Assembly (NCBI RefSeq): GCF_007971525.1
Contig: NZ_CP042437.1
Location: 744,001 to 808,000 of the forward strand
Direction of reading: 5' to 3'
DNA: 64,000 bases
From: Mucilaginibacter ginsenosidivorax
GTDB lineage: Bacteria > Bacteroidota > Bacteroidia > Sphingobacteriales > Sphingobacteriaceae
Shown here: positions 44,180 through 53,692 of the stretch, piece by piece
How the letters are laid out: every line of letters starts with the position of its first letter
How positions within the stretch are numbered: position 1 is the stretch's first letter
Program-made: the position numbers and the translations under genes
The notes under the pieces: generated by a model
What the model saw: the letters and a program-made list of their open reading frames with translations, nothing else
Database searches by the model: none
Told to the model about the DNA's origin: nothing

Positions 44180-44920
44180 TTAATATTTAATTATTGAGCC
44201 TTTCCTTAATTCGAACCATTGGCCGCCGATAAAAACGTATTTATTGTCCCCTAAAATTGCTTCAGGAAAGTTACCCTGAATCTCCTGTTTATAAGTTGTG
44301 TCATGATAACTAACATTTAACGTATCGTATAAATTGCTCTTTATGCTATAAAATATTTTTAGCTTCCTATCAAAATGCAACTTGCTACTATTTGTATAAC
44401 TATAATTTGTTTCAGGATTGATTGATGAAATTGATTTATCTCTTATGCTTGCTGTAAGCACATAATCTTTTTTACGATCTACTAATGCAAACTTTACATT
44501 ATAAGTTTTAACCAACTCAGATTCCCAATCTGCATAGCGTAACACGTGTAATGCTTCAAACAACTTATTATCACTCACACATATTATCAATGAGTTTCCA
44601 AGAGCGAAATTTGAACCTCCCCTAACTTCATAATCTATTTTAATAAATCGTTTACTCAAATAGGATGTTTTGGGCACCACATCCCAATAACCAAATACCT
44701 TAACTGTATCTTTTAAATATATCACACACAAAATATTATGTATATAATCAGGTAAAACTTTTACCCTTACCGTTCTGCCTTCAAGAGATTGAATATTGAA
44801 AGTTCTTGTATCTTTTTTTGCTTGAACTATTCTATTTTCCAGTAACTCATCCTGGGCAAACAGCATGCTTTTAGAGATGAATAAAATAAGAGATAAAATC
44901 AATAAGAAACGTTTGCTCAT
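44180..44920 (-). CDS. exported hypothetical protein, 246 aa
   Basis: Signal peptide about residues 1-22 (FLLILSLILFISKSMLFAQ). The mature part is beta-rich with many Tyr/Lys (VRVKVLPDYIHNILCVIYLK, DTVKVFGYWDVV, FIKIDYEVRGGSNFALGN). I do not recognise a domain. Base composition is more AT-rich than its neighbours, which could suggest later acquisition. Stands alone upstream of the M1 peptidase, divergently. Confidence 0.65.
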   Translation of the reverse strand: MSKRFLLILSLILFISKSMLFAQDELLENRIVQAKKDTRTFNIQSLEGRTVRVKVLPDYIHNILCVIYLKDTVKVFGYWDVVPKTSYLSKRFIKIDYEVRGGSNFALGNSLIICVSDNKLFEALHVLRYADWESELVKTYNVKFALVDRKKDYVLTASIRDKSISSINPETNYSYTNSSKLHFDRKLKIFYSIKSNLYDTLNVSYHDTTYKQEIQGNFPEAILGDNKYVFIGGQWFELRKGSIIKY

Positions 44921-44969
44921 ATATCAACAATTAGGTTAAAGGTTTAATACAAATTTACCCATCGCTACC

Positions 44970-45068
44970 CTATTTCAGATCGTCAATAGCGTTGGCCGCA
45001 ACAATTTGCGCAAACAACAAAAAAAGTAAAATCAATGGCAGATATTTTATTGGCTTAGGTTGGCGCAT
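44970..45068 (-). CDS. possible 32-aa hydrophobic peptide
   Basis: ATG at 45068 opens MRQPKPIKYLPLILLFLLFA followed by QIVAANAIDDLK and a stop. The basic start and single hydrophobic helix look like a small membrane peptide or a signal-bearing stub. It lies just upstream of the exported protein gene in the same direction. No ribosome site stands out and chance is possible in this AT-rich spacer. Confidence 0.25.
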   Translation of the reverse strand: MRQPKPIKYLPLILLFLLFAQIVAANAIDDLK

Positions 45069-45264
45069 CAGGGTTAGTAGTTATTAAATATTACTATAAA
45101 GGTATAAATAAACCTATCAGAAGTAGCTTTGATTAACTTGCAAAAAACAGCAAAGCATGAATAAAATATGAATATCGCCACATTTATAGCCACTTTAAAC
45201 CAGCCTGTTACCAACTTCACAATTTAATTCGCTTTATTTGCGGTTTTTATTATTGACTGACAAA

Positions 45265-47226
45265 ATGCGCTATTTAAAACTGATCAACATTTTATGCGTT
45301 GGTGGCTTGTTTGCTATCGCAAACACGGCATCGGCACAAACCGACTCCATTAAGTATAATCACCAGGAATCATTTGGCCCCATCACCTGGCCGGTAACCG
45401 GGCAGGGCACACGCTCAAATGCCGGCAAACCATCTCCAACTTATTGGCAAAACCGTGCCGATTACCAGATTAAAGCCACTCTGAACGAAGGTAAAGACAC
45501 CACCATTACCGGCGAAGTTACCATCACCTATACCAACAACAGCCCCGACCAATTGGATTACCTGTGGCTGCAGCTTGACCAAAACTTATTTAAACCCGAC
45601 TCGCGTGGCGCGGCCGTAACCCCCTACACCGGCGACCGCTTTGATGTGCGTGGCTTTAGCCGTGGCGGTTACCATATCAGTTCGGTTGAGGTTACCTACA
45701 AAGGCGAAACCTATAAAGTTACCCCGGTTATTACCGATGCCCGTATGCAACTACGCCTGAATGCCCCAATGGATGGTAAAGGCGAAAAAATAAGCGTGAA
45801 GATAAATTATGATTTTGCCATCCCATTTTACGGCGCCGACCGTATGGGTCGTAAAAAATTTAAACAGGGTTACGTTTACGAAATTGCCCAGTGGTACCCG
45901 CGTATGTGCGTTTATGACGATGTAGAAGGCTGGAACACCCTGCCCTACATGGGCCTTGGCGAGTTTTACTGCGAATATGGTGATTTTGACTATTACGTAA
46001 CTGCCCCCGCCAATATGGTGGTTGTAGGATCGGGCGATTTACAGAACCCCGAGGAGGTATTATCGCCAGCGCAGCTGAGCCGTATGGCCGAAGCCAAAAG
46101 CAGCGACAAAACAGTCATGCTGATTAAGCAGAACGAAGTTGGTAAATCGTCAACCCGTCCGTTTAAAGGCAGCCTTACCTGGCACTATAAAATGCTGAAC
46201 AGCCGCGATGTTGCCTTTGGCGCATCCGATGCTTTTATATGGGATGCTGCGAGGGTTAATTTCCCATCGGGCCGTAAGGGTATTGCTATGTCGGCCTACC
46301 CTGTTGAGAGTGCCGGCGTTGATAGCTGGGGCCGGTCAACCGAGTATTTGAAAAACAGCATGGAGATTTACTCTAAAGCCTATTTCGAATATCCATGGAA
46401 CTCGGCTGTCAATGTATCTGGCGTTGCCCTGGGTATGGAATACCCAGGTGCTATATTTTGCCTTGGCGGCCTTAAAAAGGGACAGCTTTGGGGCGATGTT
46501 ACCCATGAAATTGGCCACAACTGGTTCCCGATGATTGTAGGCTCAAACGAGCGCAAATACATGTGGATGGACGAAGGCTTCAACACGTTTATTAATGAAT
46601 ATGCTTCGCAGCAATTTAACAAGGGCGAGTATAACGATACCACCAAACAGGCACAACGGATTTTAGGCCAGTACCGTAACAGCAAAGACCCATTGATGAC
46701 CGCGCCCGAGGCCATCGGACTTAACGACTATGGCCAGTACTATGTTAAAACCGCTTTGGGTATGGACATTTTGCGCAACGTGGTTTTAGGCCCCGACCGC
46801 TTTGACTATGCCTTCCATGAATACATTAAAAACTGGGCATTTAAACATCCGCTGCCTTATGATTTATTCCGCGCGATGAACGATGCCAGCGGCGAGGATC
46901 TGAATTGGTTTTGGAAAGGTTGGTTTACTACTACCTGGAAAATTGATCAGGCTATTACCGGCGTTAAATATGTTGACGATAACGCTGCAAATGGGTCGCT
47001 GATCACCATCACCAATAATGAAAAAATGGCAATGCCTGTTGATCTTAAAATTACACAGGCCAATGGCAAGGTTGAAACCCTGCACCTACCCGTAAACGTG
47101 TGGCAACGCGGCGGTGTATGGACTTTTAAATATCCATCAACATCAAAAATTAAATTGATGGTGATTGACCCGGAACATGAGTTACCCGATGTTAATTTAA
47201 AAAACAACGTTTATTACGGGGAGTAG
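45265..47226 (+). CDS. M1-family zinc metallopeptidase (aminopeptidase N-like)
   Basis: Exported peptidase, 653 residues from ATG 45265 (an upstream TTG is less likely). Signal peptide ends about TASAQT. Beta-sandwich N-domain, then catalytic domain with [14 protein letters not shown] (GAMEN-like motif) and zinc site [15 protein letters not shown] plus MDEGFNTF (third ligand). The C-terminal part includes a small beta domain (about 575-650). A terminator follows. Probably periplasmic or outer-membrane-associated peptide degradation. Confidence 0.92.
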   Translation: MRYLKLINILCVGGLFAIANTASAQTDSIKYNHQESFGPITWPVTGQGTRSNAGKPSPTYWQNRADYQIKATLNEGKDTTITGEVTITYTNNSPDQLDYLWLQLDQNLFKPDSRGAAVTPYTGDRFDVRGFSRGGYHISSVEVTYKGETYKVTPVITDARMQLRLNAPMDGKGEKISVKINYDFAIPFYGADRMGRKKFKQGYVYEIAQWYPRMCVYDDVEGWNTLPYMGLGEFYCEYGDFDYYVTAPANMVVVGSGDLQNPEEVLSPAQLSRMAEAKSSDKTVMLIKQNEVGKSSTRPFKGSLTWHYKMLNSRDVAFGASDAFIWDAARVNFPSGRKGIAMSAYPVESAGVDSWGRSTEYLKNSMEIYSKAYFEYPWNSAVNVSGVALGMEYPGAIFCLGGLKKGQLWGDVTHEIGHNWFPMIVGSNERKYMWMDEGFNTFINEYASQQFNKGEYNDTTKQAQRILGQYRNSKDPLMTAPEAIGLNDYGQYYVKTALGMDILRNVVLGPDRFDYAFHEYIKNWAFKHPLPYDLFRAMNDASGEDLNWFWKGWFTTTWKIDQAITGVKYVDDNAANGSLITITNNEKMAMPVDLKITQANGKVETLHLPVNVWQRGGVWTFKYPSTSKIKLMVIDPEHELPDVNLKNNVYYGE

Positions 47227-47280
47227 ATTTTAATTATCGAATTACTGAATTATTGATTTAGTGATTTGTAAAAATTTTGA

Positions 47281-47315
47281 ATGGCGATGGCTGGTTTAGC
47301 TCATCGCCATTTTTA
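47281..47315 (+). terminator. Rho-independent terminator after the M1 peptidase
   Basis: ATGGCGATG pairs with CATCGCCAT over a 12-nt loop and runs into TTTTTATA, 55 bp past the stop. Confidence 0.8.
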
Positions 47316-47446
47316 TATGGGTGGCAACAAATACCTCACGGCCAAGGCGAACTGAATTTGTTTTAATTAAAAATCGCAACAAAATCAATTCCATATCGTA
47401 TTACAACATTTTAGAATATTAATGTTGTTTAATAGTTTATCGGCCA

Positions 47447-47857
47447 ATGGGGATTACTGATTCAGGTGTCAACATTCTTGTCATTGATGACGAAGAATTG
47501 GATTGTGTTATCGTGAAAGCCTTGATAAAAAAATACTTAATGAATCCCCACATTGACTCTTGCCAAAACGGTAAGAGCGCGATAGACCATCTCAGCAAAA
47601 TCAATAACAGCAACCCTGAGCATCTTCCGGATTATATTTTTTTGGACCTGGCGATGCCGGTAATGGATGGGTGGCAATTTTTGGCCGAATTTGACCGGTT
47701 AAAAATCGATTCATTAAAAAAAAGCAAAATCTATATACTCACCTCCTCTGTAAGCATCGATGATTTAACCAGGTCGAAACAAAGCCTTCTTGTAACCGAT
47801 TTTATAAATAAGCCCTTAACTTTTGAAAAAATAAAAGGCATATTTGCCGATTTCTGA
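47447..47857 (+). CDS. single-domain response regulator (CheY-like)
   Basis: 136 residues, only a receiver domain: acidic pair in ILVIDDEELDC, phosphoacceptor Asp in YIFLDLAMPVMDGWQF (about D66), Ser/Thr in ILTSS and Lys in FINKPLTF. No output domain, so it signals by protein contact or phosphotransfer. No kinase gene adjoins it. The TPR/DHp protein at 60954 is a conceivable but unproven partner. Confidence 0.92.
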   Translation: MGITDSGVNILVIDDEELDCVIVKALIKKYLMNPHIDSCQNGKSAIDHLSKINNSNPEHLPDYIFLDLAMPVMDGWQFLAEFDRLKIDSLKKSKIYILTSSVSIDDLTRSKQSLLVTDFINKPLTFEKIKGIFADF

Positions 47858-47868
47858 ATTTAAGACCT

Positions 47869-48297
47869 TTAAAAACCAACGGTTTCGTAATATACCAGGA
47901 ACCATCTGCCATTTATTTTTTTGAATCGACTTTTTTGAATAACAGTTGGATCAACGGGCGTTGTTATTCTTTCGTTGGCTTCATCATCTGATTTTGTGGT
48001 TTCAATACGCGATAGGCTTTTATCCAACATTAAATTTAGTTCCCATTGCCCTTTTTGCAGGTAATCGGGTTTTACATTCTGCTCGTCATCTGTTTCTTTG
48101 TAAACTTTTGGTAGTGGAAACTTTATCCGGCTTAACTGGAAAGCGCTATCTGTATAAAACTTATCGCGAAAATTGCCAAAGGTTTCTCCGGAGTCAACAA
48201 CCTTACCTGGCGCATCAATCGCATGCACTTTAACCTTGGATGAAAAGTTGCAGGAGGATAAAACTGCAAGCGTTATAACAATAAATATAATTCTCAC
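47869..48297 (-). CDS. hypothetical lipoprotein, 142 aa
   Basis: Lipobox LSSC with Cys16, then a small soluble domain ending KKINGRWFLVYYETVGF, a pattern (RFKKINGRWFLVYYE) often seen in NTF2-like or DUF4348-type small lipoproteins, but assignment is weak. Convergent with the response regulator, 11 bp apart. Probably outer-membrane anchored facing the periplasm. Confidence 0.65.
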   Translation of the reverse strand: MRIIFIVITLAVLSSCNFSSKVKVHAIDAPGKVVDSGETFGNFRDKFYTDSAFQLSRIKFPLPKVYKETDDEQNVKPDYLQKGQWELNLMLDKSLSRIETTKSDDEANERITTPVDPTVIQKSRFKKINGRWFLVYYETVGF

Positions 48298-48358
48298 TAT
48301 AACAGGTATAAATTAATCAATAGACTTAAGTGATAGTGTTAATATCTGTCATTTTTAT

Positions 48359-48470
48359 ATGGGCCGAGCCTACGGCTCTGATTCTTCTTTTATTCTTATA
48401 CGCCGGGTTTCAACCCGGGGTAAATAAAAACAAACAACCATAAGTGCCGTAGGCACGGCTCATATTATTA
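48359..48470. repeat. GAGCCTACGGCTC / GTGCCGTAGGCAC palindromes
   Basis: GAGCCTACGGCTC and, about 85 bp on, GTGCCGTAGGCACGGCTC face each other, with CCGGGTTTCAACCCGG between. The whole forms a nested inverted structure of the dispersed-palindrome kind. Confidence 0.65.
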
Positions 48471-48494
48471 GCCTGGTAATATTAAATCGCTAAC

Positions 48495-50711
48495 CTATTT
48501 CGCCCCCATAGCCAAATACCCAGCCAATGCATTAATCCTGCCGGCTACTACCACTATCTGCTGCTTCACCTCGTCCCAATTGCGTTGTTCAATGGCTTCG
48601 CGGATGCCGGGGATGGTTTTAACACCGTAACCGGTATAAAAACCGGGTGCATAAATAGTATGGCGATACCAGCCACGACGTGGCAGGCCTTCGGCGGCAA
48701 GCAATTGCTGCTCGGCTTGATATAAGAGCTTATTTAGCTTATCGTGGTCGCCATCTTTTAGCGTGGCTGCGCTCCAATAGGTTGCCAGTTTATCGGCGCT
48801 TTTCTTTAAAGAATCCAGCGCACCGGTTAGCGGTTTAAAATCAATTGGGGGCACGGTATCTTTGGCAACAGGCGCTTTATACAGGCGGGTTGGGTCGGCA
48901 GCCAAGGTGTAATCGTTAGCTTTTATGAGCTGGTTATCAATTTTGGTGGCTTCGCGGGTATCATCCGCAAGCTTGGTAAGTTCGGTAGCATATTTAGCAA
49001 TGGTGGCCTGCAGGCTCCTGAAATCAAACGGCAATACTTCGGCATCGGCCATGCGTAATACCGAGTGGCCGGCAGTTTGGGCCAGGGCAACACCGTAGGC
49101 AAAATCAGGATCTTTAAAACGTTTGTAATCATCAAACGAATCATAAATAGAATGATATTCGCCGCCACCGTCTTCACCACCAAAACCAAAATCAAGGGTA
49201 GGAATACCCAAATGCTGCAGGAACGAAGAAAAATCTGACCCTGAACCAAGCGCCTCCAGCTTTTCGCCTTTGCGTTCCAAAATCTCCTTCTTGTCGCCGG
49301 TTGATTTGGCATTCACCAGTTCCATCGCCTTTTTCCTGTCGAACACGCTTACCTTAGTCTGTGGGTCGGTTATACCATTTGTTATCTCGTCAATAAAACT
49401 TTCCAGCGCCTGCGAGCCGCCTGCGCCTAAAAAGCCGCGGCCATTACTATCCGAGTTAATATATACCACCGTTTTTTGCTGCAGTTCTTTATCGTGGGCC
49501 TCGGCATACTCTGTCGATCCTAACAGACCTGGTTCTTCGCCGTCCCATGAGCAATATATGATACTGCGTTTGGGTTTCCAGCCGGTTTTTAGCAGGTCGC
49601 CAAGTGCTTTGGTTTCTTCAATCATGGCGGCCTGTCCGCTTATAGGGTCGTTGGCACCGTTTACCCATGCATCGTGGTGGTTACCGCGCATTACCCACTC
49701 ATCCGGGTAGGTTGATCCTTTAATTTTGGCAATTACATCATAAGCGGGCACCATATCCCAATTAAATTCCATTTTTAGGTGTACCACGGCCTTGCCGCCA
49801 CCTATGTGGTAAGTTATAGGCAACGAGCCGGCCCATCCACCGGGTGCAACCGGCCCATCAAGCGCAGCCAGTAAAGGCTGGGCATCATGGTAGCTTATAG
49901 GCAGCACCGGTATTTTTAATATCGTGGTCGCATCTTTTCTATCCAGGCGTTTGGCATCTTTAGTAGCGCCAACGCCCGGCGTAAGCGGATCGCCGGGGTA
50001 AATCACCATATCCATTACCGAGCCGCGCTGCACGCCAAATTCATTCTTGTAAGCCCCTTTTGGGTACACATCGCCTGCGGAGTAGCCGTCATCAGCAGGG
50101 TCAGAGTAAATGATACATCCAATAGCCCCATGCTCATAGGCTACTTTGGGCTTTATGCCCCGCCATGAGCGGCCATATTTAGCAATTACAATTTTACCTT
50201 TAACATCAATACCCATGGCAGCCAGTTTAATATAATCATCGGGCAAACCATAGTTTACAAATACCAATGGCCCGCTAACGTCACCATCAGCACTCCAGGC
50301 GTTGTAAGTTGGCAGCTGATTGGGCTGGCCCGATGTGGCATCTTCCGGTACGGCCTGTTCTTTTAATATAGCGGTATAAGTTGTTGGCGCGGTAAGCTCA
50401 AGTACCCGCGTTTTGGGTGTTGGGTAAAGTACCGTGTAAGTTTCTATATGCGCATCCAGCCCATAGCTTTTGTACATAGCCAATATCTTGTCGGCCACGG
50501 CCTTACTGCCGGGCGAACCGATGTTATGCGGAAATGCTGAAAGTGCTTTAATGGTTTCGCCAATGCGTTGCGGACTTAAACCCGCATCAAACGTTTTTTC
50601 GGTTTCCAGTTGTTTTGCCGACGATGCCGGCGTAAAGCCAATTAATGTTTTTTGCTGCGCGAAACTTGCCGACGACAGCGCCAATAAGCCAAGGGTAAGG
50701 GTTTTCTTCAT
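48495..50711 (-). CDS. M28-family metallopeptidase (glutamate carboxypeptidase II-like)
   Basis: Exported peptidase of the PSMA/transferrin-receptor type, 738 residues from ATG 50711. Signal peptide MKKTLTLGLLALSSASFAQ. A PA domain (GPLVFVNYGLPDDYIKLAA, KIVIAKYGRSWRG), catalytic domain with RGNHHDAWVNGANDPISG (zinc His/Asp), YCSWDGEEPGLLGSTEYAE (catalytic Glu pair) and FGGEDGGGEYHSIYD (zinc His), and a C-terminal helical dimerisation-like domain. 38 bp before the start codon sits a 12-copy octamer microsatellite, so expression could vary by slippage (inference). Confidence 0.9.
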   Translation of the reverse strand: MKKTLTLGLLALSSASFAQQKTLIGFTPASSAKQLETEKTFDAGLSPQRIGETIKALSAFPHNIGSPGSKAVADKILAMYKSYGLDAHIETYTVLYPTPKTRVLELTAPTTYTAILKEQAVPEDATSGQPNQLPTYNAWSADGDVSGPLVFVNYGLPDDYIKLAAMGIDVKGKIVIAKYGRSWRGIKPKVAYEHGAIGCIIYSDPADDGYSAGDVYPKGAYKNEFGVQRGSVMDMVIYPGDPLTPGVGATKDAKRLDRKDATTILKIPVLPISYHDAQPLLAALDGPVAPGGWAGSLPITYHIGGGKAVVHLKMEFNWDMVPAYDVIAKIKGSTYPDEWVMRGNHHDAWVNGANDPISGQAAMIEETKALGDLLKTGWKPKRSIIYCSWDGEEPGLLGSTEYAEAHDKELQQKTVVYINSDSNGRGFLGAGGSQALESFIDEITNGITDPQTKVSVFDRKKAMELVNAKSTGDKKEILERKGEKLEALGSGSDFSSFLQHLGIPTLDFGFGGEDGGGEYHSIYDSFDDYKRFKDPDFAYGVALAQTAGHSVLRMADAEVLPFDFRSLQATIAKYATELTKLADDTREATKIDNQLIKANDYTLAADPTRLYKAPVAKDTVPPIDFKPLTGALDSLKKSADKLATYWSAATLKDGDHDKLNKLLYQAEQQLLAAEGLPRRGWYRHTIYAPGFYTGYGVKTIPGIREAIEQRNWDEVKQQIVVVAGRINALAGYLAMGAK

Positions 50712-50748
50712 GACAGTGTATATGGTGATGCGTGAAGATAACAAAAAT

Positions 50749-50844
50749 GTTCATTGGTTCATTGGTTCATTGGTTCATTGGTTCATTGGTTCATTGGTTC
50801 ATTGGTTCATTGGTTCATTGGTTCATTGGTTCATTGGTTCATTG
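50749..50844. repeat. 12 perfect copies of GTTCATTG
   Basis: Exact 8-bp tandem array of 96 bp, ending 38 bp upstream of the M28 peptidase ATG on the minus strand. Copies are identical, implying recent expansion. A plus-strand open frame through it (VHWFIGSL repeats) is an artefact. Confidence 0.95.
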
Positions 50845-50944
50845 GAACGCGGGCATGGCGGGCAAATAACTTTTCGACTGAATGCCTCCCATCTTTCTGT
50901 CAATCCCGCCAGACAAGACCAATGAATTAATGAACTATTTACTT

Positions 50945-53428
50945 TTACGCGCTTTTCTTTCCCATCATTTTCTTTATCTCATCCCCAAAAACAGCCCCAC
51001 CCAACAATAGCACCAGCAACACCGAGCCAGCCATAGAAATATCCTCCCCGAAATAATACGAAGCCGGGTGAAACACAAACTCCACCTTATGTTCGCCTGC
51101 CGGGATTTGAGCTGCCCTTAATAAATAATCAGCGCGGAAATATGGTTTCTCTACCCCATCTATCAGCATTTTCCAGCCTTTATCGTAATACACCTCGGAA
51201 AACACCGCTACGCCGCCCGTTTTTGACGCCGATTTATATACCATATGATCGGGATTATAGGCAACCAATTTTATAGTAGATGCGGTATCACCCGCCGGTA
51301 TTTTACCGGCTATGCTTTGGTAGCTTTTATCAGCCACAGCCTCATTTTTTGGCGAAAAGCTGCTAAGTGCCTTCATTTCGGCATCAGCGCCATCCACATA
51401 TTTTATATTTTTTATAAACCAGGCATTACCACATGCATCAGGGTTGGGCAATAATACCTGGCCTTGTTTGGATGAATCGGGTATGATGACGTATTTGGCA
51501 TTCAGCATATTCAGCACAGCCGGGTTTGCTCCCCTAATAAATTGGTTATCTATCAGTTCATCGTATCGCTTCATTCGGGCGGCCGAGTAGCCACCTAAAG
51601 TTTTATGGAAAAACGGGTTCTGCACATCTTGTTTTATAGCCGCAGTAGCATCGTATACTCTAAAATCGGGGTCCGTATCTTTAGCTATCTCAATGTCAAC
51701 AGGTCTTTGTGGTACTGCTGATTCCTGTTTGTCGGTAAAATTATCATCCTTTAAATAGCGCTTATCTACCTGCCAAAGATCAACTAATACTACGGCGAAC
51801 AATAGCAAAGAAACCGTTGCGAGGCTCAGTTTTTGCCTGATAAGCGCCCAAACAATACCAAAAGTAACCAGCACAAACACCAGCGAACGAATAGCGTCGG
51901 CACGCTCAAGGCTTGCCCGGTCTTTAACTACCGCATTGGCAAAGGCATTGGCCATTGCTGCGTCGCCTTTTAGGGCCTGTGTTAAACTGGCAACGCCGCT
52001 TAGCTGGTCGCTTGGCCTGAAACTCAGCAGTAACTCGGGTACCAGGATCATTATCAGTACCAGCCCACCGGTTATATACAAGGCAAGCAATAGCTTTTTA
52101 ACCAGCGCCTTTTTATCGGCAGCAACAATAACCTCCTGTATGGCCAGGAAGGCCAGCACGGGGAAACAAAGCCCGGCCACCGCCAAAATAGATTCAACCG
52201 CGCGGAACTTATTGTATAGCGGAAAATACTTCAGAAATATATCAGACACATATGGCCAGTTGCCGCCAAATGACAACAGCATGGTTAATACCACCGTACC
52301 CAGCAGCCACCATTTTAAACGGCTTTTAACTATGATAAGGCCAAAAACAAACAAGAGACAAATACTTGCACCAAAATAATACGGACCGCTGGTACCCGGC
52401 CGCTTTTCGCCCCAGTAAAGTGACAGGCCAGGGAACGACGAAATTTGCTGAGCATAATTTAAAGCCTGCCCGGGTTGCTCGCCTTTATCTGTGAATACTT
52501 TAACGGTTTCTGAATTTTGATCAATCAATTCCGGGCCCGATGCACCACCCGAAGCGTTTGGCACCAAAAAGGTAAGGCATTCGGCAACGCCCTGGCTGTA
52601 TTGATAAATATAATCTTTAGCCAGGCCATTTTGCGGCTCTTTGGTGCTGTTACTTAGATTTGACTTTCCACGATAGCTATCCTTGCCGTATTCATAAGTG
52701 CTCCATAAGGTTGAAGCATTTACTGCGAAGGCCAATAGCGATGCGGCCAATAAATACCCTAATGATTTCAGGAACGACGCCGTAGTTTTATTTTTAATAG
52801 CGTGATACAGCTCGATACCCAATAAAATTAAAATAGCCAGCATTAGATAATAGGTCATTTGCAAGTGGTTCACCTTAATTTCGATAGACAAAAACAAAGC
52901 AAGCAAAGATGCCCCCAACAGATACCGCCCCCGTAATGCCAGTATAATGCTGGCTATTATAGGCGCGAAAAAAGCGATAGCAAAAGCCTGGTTGGTATGG
53001 CCGGCCGCCAGCAATATCATATTATAGCTGGTAAACGTAAAAGCCACGGCTCCGGCCGCTGCCAGCCAGGGATTAAGCTTTAACACATTGAATAAAAAGT
53101 AGGTACCAAACAAAAACACTAACACCATGCCAACCGGGTTAGGTACGGCGTAACCAATAACGGCTATAATATGTGTAGCAATGTTGGCGCTGTAAGGCGC
53201 CCAGATTTGGTATGCGGGCATGCCGCCAAATATCTGGTTCGTCCATAAAATGGTGGTATCGCGGGCGCGATAGTCCATTATCTCCTTCTGGGTCGATTGC
53301 GCGCCAAGCACGTCGCCCTGCCCCAATGTTTTTCCCTGAAATGCAGGCGAAAAATATAAAAAGCACAGTACCAAAAAAACACCCGCAACGGCAAAATGTA
53401 TCCCGTTACGCTTCAGCCAATCCATCAT
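50945..53428 (-). CDS. YfhO-family membrane protein
   Basis: 827 residues from ATG 53428; about twelve TM helices (for example VFLVLCFLYFSPAF, VGMVLVFLFGTYFLFNVLKL, LVFVLVTFGIVWALI) with a periplasmic beta-rich portion near the C-terminus (PHKVEFVF-like VEFVFHPASYYFGEDISMAG, then a last TM). YfhO proteins are GT-C-like membrane proteins, some of which glycosylate lipoteichoic acid; the role in Bacteroidota is unknown. Upstream lies a 15-copy heptamer microsatellite. Confidence 0.85.
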   Translation of the reverse strand: MMDWLKRNGIHFAVAGVFLVLCFLYFSPAFQGKTLGQGDVLGAQSTQKEIMDYRARDTTILWTNQIFGGMPAYQIWAPYSANIATHIIAVIGYAVPNPVGMVLVFLFGTYFLFNVLKLNPWLAAAGAVAFTFTSYNMILLAAGHTNQAFAIAFFAPIIASIILALRGRYLLGASLLALFLSIEIKVNHLQMTYYLMLAILILLGIELYHAIKNKTTASFLKSLGYLLAASLLAFAVNASTLWSTYEYGKDSYRGKSNLSNSTKEPQNGLAKDYIYQYSQGVAECLTFLVPNASGGASGPELIDQNSETVKVFTDKGEQPGQALNYAQQISSFPGLSLYWGEKRPGTSGPYYFGASICLLFVFGLIIVKSRLKWWLLGTVVLTMLLSFGGNWPYVSDIFLKYFPLYNKFRAVESILAVAGLCFPVLAFLAIQEVIVAADKKALVKKLLLALYITGGLVLIMILVPELLLSFRPSDQLSGVASLTQALKGDAAMANAFANAVVKDRASLERADAIRSLVFVLVTFGIVWALIRQKLSLATVSLLLFAVVLVDLWQVDKRYLKDDNFTDKQESAVPQRPVDIEIAKDTDPDFRVYDATAAIKQDVQNPFFHKTLGGYSAARMKRYDELIDNQFIRGANPAVLNMLNAKYVIIPDSSKQGQVLLPNPDACGNAWFIKNIKYVDGADAEMKALSSFSPKNEAVADKSYQSIAGKIPAGDTASTIKLVAYNPDHMVYKSASKTGGVAVFSEVYYDKGWKMLIDGVEKPYFRADYLLRAAQIPAGEHKVEFVFHPASYYFGEDISMAGSVLLVLLLGGAVFGDEIKKMMGKKSA

Positions 53429-53468
53429 AAGCAGCAATAATTATATATTTTTTAAAAATACAATTATT

Positions 53469-53576
53469 ATTGGTCATTGGTCATTGGTCATTGGTCATTG
53501 GTCATTGGTCATTGGTCATTGGTCATTGGTCATTGGTCATTGGTCATTGGTCATTGGTCATTGGTCATTGGTCATT
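53469..53576. repeat. 15 perfect copies of ATTGGTC
   Basis: Exact 7-bp tandem array (53469-53573 plus ATT), 41 bp upstream of the YfhO gene start on the minus strand. Degenerate remnants (AATGACTAATGACAGCG) lie at 53629-53690, between the array and the GH2 gene. Confidence 0.95.
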
Positions 53577-53692
53577 TAAGGCCAAGTTTGATTGGAGAGT
53601 CCTTGTTTTAAAAATTTTCAAATAATCCACTAATGACAAGCGAAGCGACAATGACTAATGACAGCGTAGCGAAATGACCAATGACAAGCAGA

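Noticed and set aside
50470..50925. plus-strand frame with VHWFIGSL repeats
   Set aside because: Produced by the GTTCATTG microsatellite and the antisense of the M28 gene.
53469..53576. CRISPR array
   Set aside because: Units of 7 bp without spacers; a simple microsatellite. The same holds for 50749-50844.
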